A DNA stretch of 60,000 nt from Symsagittifera roscoffensis (Eukaryota; Xenacoelomorpha; Acoela; Convolutidae). The DNA lies in contig NC_087063.1 of the NCBI RefSeq assembly GCF_963678635.1, positions 78,577,617-78,637,616 of the forward strand, given 5' to 3'. Positions 20,395 through 29,335 of the stretch are shown one piece after another. Position 1 is the stretch's first letter, and every line of letters begins with the position of its first letter. Position numbers and translations under genes: made by a program. Below the pieces are notes generated by a model. It did not search any database. It was not told the origin of the DNA and saw nothing but the letters and a program-made list of their open reading frames with translations.

Positions 20395-22215
20395 TCACTC
20401 CATCATTTCTCCATCCTGATGTTCAGCGTCACTGTCTTCCAGGACTTTCTCTAACATGTCCAGAGAGTTGCGGGCCGTGCCCCAACCCTCCTGTTCCAGC
20501 AGCCTCGGTTTGCAACAAGGTAGCAAGTCCACATTCACCTTCTGCTCCCGGTTTCTGCAAAAGCTGTTGTGAAGACATAGGCTCACGTTTCGTTCTAGGT
20601 CAGCTCTTAAGACCTCTTTCTTCTCATCTTCAGTAACACAAGGCGCTCCAGCTACCCGCTTCACCGCTGTGGTGACCGCGTTTCTGTGCCTCAAGAATGC
20701 TCGTTTATAGGCTCCTGGTCCTATATCTAGCTGGAAAGATTGATAGGCTTCCGTGTTCCTTGACATGTGACGCTTCGCGCGTTCATACATCCAAGATGTC
20801 ATCACTGCACGGAACCAAGGCATCAATCTTTGCCTTGACCATATTCTTTCAATGGCTTTAGGTATCCTCAGAACCTTGCAGGTGGTTCTGAAAAGATCCA
20901 ATTCACGACTCATTTTAACGTTGCTCAACTGTTCAGGAGTCGGCACGGCCGTCTCCTGCTCACTTGTGTCCGCGTTAGCCTCCAACCATCTCACTGCTAG
21001 CATGGCGCTAACCACCACGATTGACACTTGTTGATTCTGATCGGGCAACCCCGTGGAGTACAACTCCTCCACGTCCCATACTAGGATCAGATTCCCGCGT
21101 TTGGGGTACCACAACGTCTGCGCCAAGCAGTGGCAAGGATACTCCCCATGAGTTCTCACTATGTTCCTTCGGGTCCGATACCCTGAGGCTCCCAGCAACG
21201 GTTCCACTTCCATCAGAATTCCATGTAAATCATCTTTCTCTTCTATGGTGGGGAATTCAGTAGGTAACGCTCCACTCGCTTTCTGTTTCTGGAACTCACT
21301 CACGTTACCTTCGTTCAGTCTCATGAACTCTTCACCCACAACGTCTTGCAACTCGCTTTCGGATCTCTTCGGGACTGCCCGAAAGATCTTTGCCAACAAG
21401 TCATATGACCTTTCTGACATTCTGGCCAACCTCACGCACTTTGGCACAGAGAAAAGTTGGTCAACCAACACTTGTTGCGTCCTCGCATCCATCACCACCA
21501 TGTGCGTAGGATACTTGCTATTACAATACGGCGCTGAGCTTGAACCCACCATATATTTTGAACCAATAGGTCTGTGATAGGCTTCACTGTCCTTCAGATT
21601 CATTTCATTTTCTAGAGCTTCTCGCCAGCCTCCAATCTTCTGCTCTGTCTGTAATGCTCCAGGGAATATTTCCACGCTGAGGGACGTCACTAGCTCATGG
21701 GCACGCTCCAAGCGCTCGAGCGATTCTATCGAACTCGTCATGCTATAAAATCCCAAGGCTGTGATCAGGTTTACGTCTGTCACCCCATGGCAGTCCGCGA
21801 CCAACTCCATGGCACTCTTATCTGACATGCTCAATCTTCCATACAATCGTGCCAGTTGTCGATGCTGCTCGCTCAGCGTAATCAGGCAGTGTCCCAGGTT
21901 ACAAACATGTCCTTCCATCCCACTGTGTTGAGCCAAGCATGTGCCTTGCTTCAACCAATTACTCGGTGTACCTTCCTCGGACAGCTCCGTGGACGGGTTG
22001 CTCTTCCTCTTCGTCAATCTCATGGCCAGCAGGTGATGTATCATGGCCAGATCATGTAAACTCGCATCATCATCCCGGTCTAACATGATATCCGCGGTCA
22101 TGTCCCAGATTAAGCCTGCGTTAGGATGGGGACACCAAGAAGGCTTCATGAGTTCCCACATCACTACTAGACTGGTTTTCAAGGGACCGTCCCAAGAACC
22201 ACAATCAAAACTCAC
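20395..22215 (-). CDS. ORF2 C-terminal part (606 codons), split from ORF2 by a deletion
   Basis: This open frame begins within ORF2 just after a 16-bp deletion (junction 22235/22236) and runs to the natural ORF2 stop. The first ATG at 22215 is an internal Met, not a true start. Copy 1 reads straight across this point. The protein is soluble-looking, with no signal peptide or membrane segment. It has scattered Cys/His (for example GHVCNLGHC near residues 105-113 and CLHNSFC further on) without a recognised finger pattern, and an acidic C-terminus. I recognise no family. It would only be made in this copy by reinitiation or frameshifting. Confidence 0.75.
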   Translation of the reverse strand: MSFDCGSWDGPLKTSLVVMWELMKPSWCPHPNAGLIWDMTADIMLDRDDDASLHDLAMIHHLLAMRLTKRKSNPSTELSEEGTPSNWLKQGTCLAQHSGMEGHVCNLGHCLITLSEQHRQLARLYGRLSMSDKSAMELVADCHGVTDVNLITALGFYSMTSSIESLERLERAHELVTSLSVEIFPGALQTEQKIGGWREALENEMNLKDSEAYHRPIGSKYMVGSSSAPYCNSKYPTHMVVMDARTQQVLVDQLFSVPKCVRLARMSERSYDLLAKIFRAVPKRSESELQDVVGEEFMRLNEGNVSEFQKQKASGALPTEFPTIEEKDDLHGILMEVEPLLGASGYRTRRNIVRTHGEYPCHCLAQTLWYPKRGNLILVWDVEELYSTGLPDQNQQVSIVVVSAMLAVRWLEANADTSEQETAVPTPEQLSNVKMSRELDLFRTTCKVLRIPKAIERIWSRQRLMPWFRAVMTSWMYERAKRHMSRNTEAYQSFQLDIGPGAYKRAFLRHRNAVTTAVKRVAGAPCVTEDEKKEVLRADLERNVSLCLHNSFCRNREQKVNVDLLPCCKPRLLEQEGWGTARNSLDMLEKVLEDSDAEHQDGEMME

Positions 22216-22223
22216 TTGCCCTT

Positions 22224-25200
22224 TTAGCTCGGGAATCGTTCTTCCAAAATAATTCCCAGCTTGGGTTGTTCCACCATCAGCATTCCGATTTCCTTAATTC
22301 GTTCAACCCAGAAATTGAGCACTGTGACTTGCTCATAGTCGAAGTACGCTTCCCTGGCTTCTTCATTCACGAAGGGAGTATACGCCATCCCTGGTATGCC
22401 AGACACATATTGGAACGACTTCAGTTTCCCTAGTGTAGCAAACTCTTTTTGTCCTCTGACCGCTTCAATCAACTCTCGGCTCACTTTCAACTCTTTGTTG
22501 GAGTATCTTCTCACCTCTTCCAACTTGCGATAGCTTTCCATGTCATTCGACTCCTTGTTTGGTACAGTCAACGGCATGTCCTGATATAGTTCTAGGAGTG
22601 CCCTAAGGAAGTTCCTTTCGCAATCAACTCCCTTTTGCCGAATGATCTTTATACATTCTCCCAACACAGGAGTGGGGATACGATCCACCACGAACCTGAC
22701 AAAGCAAAGGGCATCCTTTCGTTTAGCCCATGCTATCGCTGAATCGTCTTTTGAGATCAATGCTCGCAGAGCTTCCATCAATTCTAGCTCCTGTTCTCGT
22801 GATCTCGAATCATTACTGGCTTCATACTCCGCCTTTTTAATGCCCATCAAGCACCAAGCCAACCGTACTTGCAGATCAGTTCTCACGCAAAAATGAGCCA
22901 GGTATGCTGCTACCGTCGCAGGTGCATTCATCGTCTCATCGAAGTATTTCTGGAGGGCCGCCCTCCAAGAAATCTCTAGCAGTTTTTCCAATCCAATTTC
23001 ATTCGCTTCTGATGACATTACTGTGCCATACTCTTTTCGATTGAAGTTAGAGTTCTCCGTAAGCCCTTTCAGATATTCTTGCATGGCCCGCTTTTCACTC
23101 CAAGCCATCAGGTGCCCTCTCGCGGAGTTCCTCGCTTTCAACATCTCCACATAACCCCCTGCCGGATCTCCCATGTGGACCGATTCCGGCACAGTTATTC
23201 GACTGTACTCGACCACGTCGAGTTGTCCTTCCAGTTTCAACTTGGCCATGTTGATTCGCGAGGGCCTATAATCTTCAAGTCCTCCAGATCCACATTGACT
23301 GATGATTTCCATTTCTAACTTAGTGTCTGCCAGGGTTCGCGCCGTCTTCTTCGATCTTGTGGCGGTTACGGTCAGACCTGCCAAGAGCATAGGGGGTATC
23401 AGATTCTCTTTTTCTCCCCCTTTCAGCGTTGCGCTATCTCCTTGCCCGCTCTCGCCTGAACGACCTGCGCTCGTTAAAGAGGTCACCACTGCGCTGGCTC
23501 TCGACTTCACCACTCTCGGGTTCATGGCTCGACTTCCTGTTTTCCCTTTTAGTCGCTTCAGCCCTTTCCTGGCTCGTCTGACAGGTAATTTCTTTGCAAC
23601 ATGCTGATCATCGGCACTGTCTTCTGTTACTGACTCGGTCAGAACATCCGACTCCATGGAGCTCACTATTTTCTCCAGGACCTCACGCATGATGGGTTGG
23701 TTCAATCCCACCTTCATTATGGACTGCGTCCCATATCGCCTTATCACGTCCCATGATTTGTCCATGAAGTTCACTCGGCTCCAGATTGCTCCTGTCTTGC
23801 CTTCCAGCTCCATTTGATATCTTTCCCATTCCTCTTCTGGTAACGTACTGAGGAACGATATCTTCATCGACTCTTCGATTTTCCTCCTTCTCGGTGATTC
23901 ATGAAGCAGTTTCTGCGGATCCCTGCTTCGGCACTCTCTAGCCTGGCTTATTGGGTCTATCGGAGATAGATCGGCCGACGCCTCCTTTGTAGGAGACATG
24001 AAGGATGATGGTGCCATCAACAATAAACTCCCATCGACTTCCCCATCGTCGTCTTCACTGAACCGGTACTCTAGCAAGTCCCTTTCCAACGCTCCTAGAT
24101 CGGTCTCTCCCGGTTTCTCCGTCTTACTTCCGGTCCCATCATCGTTATCGTCCTGATCCATCAATTCATCGTCGTCCGCATCAGGTTTCGGCCTAGGTCC
24201 CGAGGGTCCTTGTCGCGCGTCTGTGCCCGAATCCGGCCGAGCCGGTACGGCCATGTCTCCTGCGTGATAAAACAATTCATCATCGACCAGGAATTCTACC
24301 AACTCCTCGCCATGTGGGGCCAGGTCTTCTATCGTTATATATGAGCCTCCTCTGCTCTCCCTTGCCACCTCCAGCATCACTACTTTCGCTTCTCCTGACC
24401 ACTTCAGTCTCGATAAGTCATCCGCGGAAGAATACACTTCGTTCCACGTTTCAGCCGAGACCTCTGGTCTCCTGGAGGGTAGTGCCTTGATCTTTTTCCT
24501 GCTCCAGGCATCGGGGAATGAGAAGTCAAGCGTATGCGCAGCGGCAGCGTTCCAGCTGATGAAGCGCGGCTCCATCCCTCCACTCCACTTCAGCATTCTC
24601 TTCTCTGCGTCACGAGCTGCTCCGATACGAGGGGCAATGATGGGAGATGTGACTCCCAACAACATCCTCCTTATCGGTGGATATCGAGGGCATTGGTCCG
24701 GCAGCGGCCTGGACCCAGGAAGCCATGTTTGTTGATTCTCTTTCGCGTGGGCGTAGGCTCCTGGCAATTGAGGTACTCCCACAGCCTCTCCTGTATCTTT
24801 CACCACTGGTCTCAAATTCCAAAGTTTTGGGTTAAACTGGATGTGGGATAGATCCTCACGGCCCATTCGGCATTTGAAGTGGTTGTTGAAGTCCATCAAC
24901 ACCCAGCCTGGCTCTGCTATTCTTCCGAACAGCCTGTCGTCGCTAGCCAGCTTTCTCAGTTCACTCTGCTCTACCCAATTCAGCACGGAACAATCCACGA
25001 CTGAGACCAGGTTGACGTACAACACTGAATTCCTGTACGCTTTAACTTGCACATCCGGGAACGCAAAAGACATCACCGGTCCATACACCACTGTGACGAT
25101 TTCCCTCAGTCCGTGGACCAGAGCCAACGGATCAATCCGCATCATGACAGCTAAGTCTGTTAGTAAGGGCATGCCACAATACTGCTTGCATTCGCCTGCG

Positions 25201-28200
25201 TTCGTCGCCACCTTGTCTTCTCCCGTGACGCTTCTGTTCTGTTGCAGGAGGTATTGAAGCAGGAGAGTCCTCCAGTCTTTCATCTTCTTGAGCGAGGCGG
25301 TTTCCAACTGTGCATTGAACTCACGACTGGGTCCCTGTAGTTGTTCAGGGTAACGCAACAGCACAAGCAAGTCTCCCAGTCGACCGTAGGTCATGGCAAT
25401 CAGAGTCAGGAGTCCATCCAATCTCAAATCTGCCAACGCTTGGGTAAAGAGGTTTGCCGGTCCTTTCACAAAGTTTTCATGACCAAATGTCACGTATAAG
25501 GCTAGCACCAGGCCAATCGACAACTTCCTGATGTCTTTGACGAAACTCGCGATCAGGTTCCTAGATGCGTTCGGATAGCATGTCGATAGGAAAGATGGCG
25601 TCCATCCCACTCCCATTCCACCCAAGTTAGCATCTGATCGTTCATACTGTGCCTTCGTGGCCAGCACGTCAGCTTGGAACTTGTCCAGCGACATCGTGTT
25701 TACGTCTTGCATCAGTTTCAACATCTTGCCTCCAGCCAACTCCCGGGCATTAAATAGATTCTTCAGATACACGTGTATCTCTTTAATTATTGCCGGCGCA
25801 TGCTCAAACGCGTCCTCACCCAAGGTGCACAGCCTCGGTGACAGATACAACCATATGTTGTTGTGTGGCTTCGTACGCAAAGCCATTGCCATGAGGTCCT
25901 CCTCTGCTGACGTCATATTCTTTCTGATCATCCTTCCCTGCTCATTCTCTGCATGATCCATCTGTCTGAACCAGAGATCATCAGCCACCTGTTGTACTAA
26001 CAGATGATCGTCACCTACCCCTGGTCTTAGCTTCAGTAATCTTGCGAAGTTGGACAGCTCCAACCCCAGAACTTCATCTAGCACCAACCGAGTTGTGCTA
26101 CAATCTCTGAGCCCCTGTATGGCATTCGAGATGTCAGCCCAAACGGCGGGAAGCTCAGATCGGGACGGATAGTAATTGTCCGGGTCCACCACTCTGTTTG
26201 GGGCAGGAATTATCACGTTAAATATCCCCTCTGCTATCGTCGTGACCATTGTGTACACAAATTGAAGGGGTTCAGGCAACGCTGAAAAAAGGCCATCGCC
26301 TATCGGGGCCTTCAGGTTCCCGTATCTCTTATCGTCTCCAACCACTGTCGTCGTTCGGGGGTAGTCCCTCGAATACTCGCCAGGCGTCTGACCGGGTGGT
26401 TTAGCGAATTGTATGTACATCTTGTGATGTTTGTTATTGGGCTTGTTCTCCGTCTGGAATTTGCCCTTGCGAACAGGTGGTGTCCTTTCCCGGGTCCTAT
26501 CTCGAATGTCGGTGAGCGACCGGGTGATTAGAGGTCCAAAGGTATTGTCATGAGGCAATCCATCCAGGTCTACATGTCGGAGTGAGGTCGAGGAGCTGAA
26601 TTTCTCCTGCTCTGCTAGCAGCCAATCCACGCCCGGTATCCGATAAAGTCGCGACACTGTGGGATTTTCTCCGCCAGTCATTCTCATTGCATCCTCCCGA
26701 CACGTCAAGGTATTCATATTCAACTTCGCCGACATGTCCGTCTTATACTGACCCCAATGACTAGGATCTGATCTATTCCAAAGCAGCCTGCTGCCTGATT
26801 CGATTCCCTCCGCTGGCACGGTACTTGTAGACGGTCCTGCTGTCGAAGCAGGATTTGTCGTGGCAGGCGAATCGTTCCTCCTAGACGCGGTCTGGGAGTT
26901 ATTCCTGTTGTTCTGCTCCACCGATCTGCCGAGTCGGCTTCCAATCGATTGCGGCCTGGGAGGAGGAGCAGTCCCTAGCCTGTCTCTTACGTTTGAGCTC
27001 GGAGCAACGGTTACGGCTCCAACCGTCTCCGTTGTCAAGGGCCCTAGACGGTTGGCGAGGGATTCGGGCACGGTTGCCCTGATTCTACTCCCTCCGGTCA
27101 AATTGGTCCGAGCCAAAGAACCGGTCGCCCTCGACTCTTGCTCTACTTCCCTCAATTGCGTCTGAAACACATCATTAACCCAATGCCTCCCTCGTTGGGT
27201 ATTGAAGTGCACTCCATCTTTAGTGAGCGCGATGTGGTCAGTCATGCGCAGCATATTTTCGAGATCCAGGAGTCGCAACTCGCCAGGGTTGTTTCTCACC
27301 AGACTGCGGGTCATTTCATTCCACCGCGTCACGTTGCCATTCATGAAATCTGCAGCTATGGTGCCCACCAAAGGATTTGGTGGTATCGTGCACAGGATCA
27401 CGAGCTTGGGTCTGTACTTTTCTTTCAATTCGTTCAAGAGACACACCAATAGAGGTTCCCACTTGTTCTCCGGAGTCACGGGGGCTCTTGAGACGTCATT
27501 GGTCCCCAGCATTATTATTAATGTATCTAGATGATCCTCGCTCTGGAACTCCATCATTTTGATGACTTGAGCCACTGAGGCTCCTCCAAAGGACAGAATG
27601 GTAGTCTGACCATAGACGAAGATCTCATTCAGATCTCTCACCAAACTGTCTCCAATGATCAAATGGCGACTCCCTGGGGGAATTACCTGGTCGTTCGTGG
27701 CGGGGTTCCAGCTCATGTCATTCAGGCAGGCTCGAGGATGCTCGGCTGGCACTTGCGTGAACTGATGACGTGCCATCAGATTCTTCCTGATGTCTACCAC
27801 GCGAGACTTCTCAAAGACTCCACCAGGCGCAGAACACGCTATCGTGCGGGTTGTTCGCTCCGAGCTATTTGATGAATGATCACGACGTTGGGAAGGAACG
27901 ATCCTAACCAGTGTCCGCTCAGTGCCTCTGTTGATCTCATCCATCGCGGCTCTGGCCACTTGGTTAAATGATTCCTGAAATTGAGGAGCTAGATAGGTGT
28001 CAGAAGGGTCTGATATCGTGAACCTCTGACTCGAAGCAGACGGTCGTGTCTGCTGAGGAGCCTCGGGCCCCCTTGATGCACGCAAATCCAGAACCTCAGG
28101 TCCTCTCGATGCGCATAGCTCCTGCGCTGTTGTCCTGGGGCGTGTGTCGTTGGATCCCTCCGAGGACCTCATGCTCGCCAGGATTTCCGGTGACATTTGG

Positions 28201-28856
28201 CTCACCTTCGCCATATACAGCTCCTTCAGGTGCTTTATCTCATCCTCCTTGTAGGCCACCTGCAGATCTTCAAATTTCTTTTTCCATTCGTCTCTCTCTC
28301 GAGCTATCGCCCTGTACTCCTGAAGTTTGGCACACAGCTCACTCTGATCTCTCTCCTTCTTCTCCAGTGTCTCAATCGTCTCCGACGTCTGGATCTCTAT
28401 CTCGCTCACTCTCACTCTCTTCAGGGGAGGAGCAGCTGTTGGAGAGTCGACAGAGTGTGACGGGCCTGGCCCATCACGTTGTCTCTTCGCTCCAATGAGT
28501 GGCTGCGCAGGTTGGACTGGTAAGGGCATCTCACCTAGCCGGTGGTCCCTTTGTTCGCCTAGTCCTGGCTCACGAGCCAGGTCGTGGCCAGACATTTCTC
28601 CGCGCCTCCATCTCATCAATCGGTTTCGGCCTCTCTCGGCGGTCCCGGACTCACCGAAGGCCAACATCAACACGACTTCCACAAGGCGATTCCCTCGACC
28701 CTCTCTTCCTAGTGCATTGAGGAGTGCGACCACAAACATCGCCAACCCCGGGTCTTCTCGTGTGAAATCACAATCGATCAGCCGCTGATAGATCTCGTCT
28801 AGAGTCGCTCCTAGACTCGCTGAGAGGAATTCCATGAGTTCGTTCGTGTCACCCAT
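22224..28856 (-). CDS. ORF2: giant protein with SGNH/GDSL hydrolase domain (2,210 codons up to the break)
   Basis: The start ATG at 28856 is conserved in copy 1. Layout: alpha-helical N-terminus (1-90); proline-rich linker with basic clusters resembling nuclear localisation signals (KRQRD about 124, PPLKRVRV 143-150); coiled-coil region (about 160-215); SGNH hydrolase domain (about 395-570) with IIGDSLVRDL (Ser404), SFGG (Gly424), LGTND (Asn453) and DGVHF (Asp547, His550). A low-complexity Arg/Ser/Pro linker follows, then about 900 residues of helical sequence of no known family and an acidic stretch (DADDDELMDQDD, about 1557). The rest is C-terminal sequence also found in copy 1. No signal peptide or membrane segment is seen, so it is not an ordinary envelope protein. 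It ends early at 22224 because of the 16-bp deletion; undeleted, the ORF would have about 2,825 codons. SGNH enzymes hydrolyse ester bonds; the substrate here is unknown. Confidence 0.85.
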   Translation of the reverse strand: MGDTNELMEFLSASLGATLDEIYQRLIDCDFTREDPGLAMFVVALLNALGREGRGNRLVEVVLMLAFGESGTAERGRNRLMRWRRGEMSGHDLAREPGLGEQRDHRLGEMPLPVQPAQPLIGAKRQRDGPGPSHSVDSPTAAPPLKRVRVSEIEIQTSETIETLEKKERDQSELCAKLQEYRAIARERDEWKKKFEDLQVAYKEDEIKHLKELYMAKVSQMSPEILASMRSSEGSNDTRPRTTAQELCASRGPEVLDLRASRGPEAPQQTRPSASSQRFTISDPSDTYLAPQFQESFNQVARAAMDEINRGTERTLVRIVPSQRRDHSSNSSERTTRTIACSAPGGVFEKSRVVDIRKNLMARHQFTQVPAEHPRACLNDMSWNPATNDQVIPPGSRHLIIGDSLVRDLNEIFVYGQTTILSFGGASVAQVIKMMEFQSEDHLDTLIIMLGTNDVSRAPVTPENKWEPLLVCLLNELKEKYRPKLVILCTIPPNPLVGTIAADFMNGNVTRWNEMTRSLVRNNPGELRLLDLENMLRMTDHIALTKDGVHFNTQRGRHWVNDVFQTQLREVEQESRATGSLARTNLTGGSRIRATVPESLANRLGPLTTETVGAVTVAPSSNVRDRLGTAPPPRPQSIGSRLGRSVEQNNRNNSQTASRRNDSPATTNPASTAGPSTSTVPAEGIESGSRLLWNRSDPSHWGQYKTDMSAKLNMNTLTCREDAMRMTGGENPTVSRLYRIPGVDWLLAEQEKFSSSTSLRHVDLDGLPHDNTFGPLITRSLTDIRDRTRERTPPVRKGKFQTENKPNNKHHKMYIQFAKPPGQTPGEYSRDYPRTTTVVGDDKRYGNLKAPIGDGLFSALPEPLQFVYTMVTTIAEGIFNVIIPAPNRVVDPDNYYPSRSELPAVWADISNAIQGLRDCSTTRLVLDEVLGLELSNFARLLKLRPGVGDDHLLVQQVADDLWFRQMDHAENEQGRMIRKNMTSAEEDLMAMALRTKPHNNIWLYLSPRLCTLGEDAFEHAPAIIKEIHVYLKNLFNARELAGGKMLKLMQDVNTMSLDKFQADVLATKAQYERSDANLGGMGVGWTPSFLSTCYPNASRNLIASFVKDIRKLSIGLVLALYVTFGHENFVKGPANLFTQALADLRLDGLLTLIAMTYGRLGDLLVLLRYPEQLQGPSREFNAQLETASLKKMKDWRTLLLQYLLQQNRSVTGEDKVATNAGECKQYCGMPLLTDLAVMMRIDPLALVHGLREIVTVVYGPVMSFAFPDVQVKAYRNSVLYVNLVSVVDCSVLNWVEQSELRKLASDDRLFGRIAEPGWVLMDFNNHFKCRMGREDLSHIQFNPKLWNLRPVVKDTGEAVGVPQLPGAYAHAKENQQTWLPGSRPLPDQCPRYPPIRRMLLGVTSPIIAPRIGAARDAEKRMLKWSGGMEPRFISWNAAAAHTLDFSFPDAWSRKKIKALPSRRPEVSAETWNEVYSSADDLSRLKWSGEAKVVMLEVARESRGGSYITIEDLAPHGEELVEFLVDDELFYHAGDMAVPARPDSGTDARQGPSGPRPKPDADDDELMDQDDNDDGTGSKTEKPGETDLGALERDLLEYRFSEDDDGEVDGSLLLMAPSSFMSPTKEASADLSPIDPISQARECRSRDPQKLLHESPRRRKIEESMKISFLSTLPEEEWERYQMELEGKTGAIWSRVNFMDKSWDVIRRYGTQSIMKVGLNQPIMREVLEKIVSSMESDVLTESVTEDSADDQHVAKKLPVRRARKGLKRLKGKTGSRAMNPRVVKSRASAVVTSLTSAGRSGESGQGDSATLKGGEKENLIPPMLLAGLTVTATRSKKTARTLADTKLEMEIISQCGSGGLEDYRPSRINMAKLKLEGQLDVVEYSRITVPESVHMGDPAGGYVEMLKARNSARGHLMAWSEKRAMQEYLKGLTENSNFNRKEYGTVMSSEANEIGLEKLLEISWRAALQKYFDETMNAPATVAAYLAHFCVRTDLQVRLAWCLMGIKKAEYEASNDSRSREQELELMEALRALISKDDSAIAWAKRKDALCFVRFVVDRIPTPVLGECIKIIRQKGVDCERNFLRALLELYQDMPLTVPNKESNDMESYRKLEEVRRYSNKELKVSRELIEAVRGQKEFATLGKLKSFQYVSGIPGMAYTPFVNEEAREAYFDYEQVTVLNFWVERIKEIGMLMVEQPKLGIILEERFPS

Positions 28857-29335
28857 TTCTTATCGTGTTGCTTCTTGTCGTCGTGTAGATTCTTCGTTTG
28901 ATTCAATGAATTCAATAAACAATTTCTGATCAATCAAGATCTAAAAAAACAAGTCGCGGCTTAGAACCATCATTTTTGGATACAACATCAATCAATTCTT
29001 TAAAACTCTTCATTGAAATTCTTTTCACCATTCTGATTTAAAATTTAGCACCAAGGTGGATCGTCCACCTTTATCTTTGTCAGAGTAGCACGAATGTGCG
29101 CTGTCACCTTGGTGACACAAACATAAAACATATCATAACAATAACATAACATAAACACATAAACATCACACACCTATACTATCAAATAAAAACCTAATCC
29201 CTAATACTGTACCTAAAACCTAACCTAACCTAAAACTTGACTCTAATTCCTATCGAATAACTTAACAAAAACCACTTATCGCCGAGCGCAATCCTTAGCA
29301 TATACTCAGATAGTATTTTTTATGTAAGTAAACTT
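28857..29335 (-). other. Inter-ORF region of copy 2, with candidate splice acceptor at 28941
   Basis: The stretch is noncoding and AT-rich. On the minus strand GTTTTTTTAG ends at 28941, 85 nt before the ORF2 ATG, and looks like a 3' splice site. It could allow ORF2 to be expressed from a spliced RNA, as env is in retroviruses. Copy 1 has lost the AG. No promoter is evident. Confidence 0.45.

Noticed and set aside
20395-28856. ORF2 as a retroviral envelope gene
   Set aside because: The position after pol fits env, but there is no signal peptide, no membrane anchor and no glycoprotein-like Cys pattern; instead there are basic nuclear-signal-like clusters and a hydrolase domain.
22224-28856. 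ORF2 as an independent host gene or a DNA-virus insertion
   Set aside because: Its start, C-terminal part and inter-ORF region occur in the same place behind gag-pol in copy 1, so it belongs to the element.
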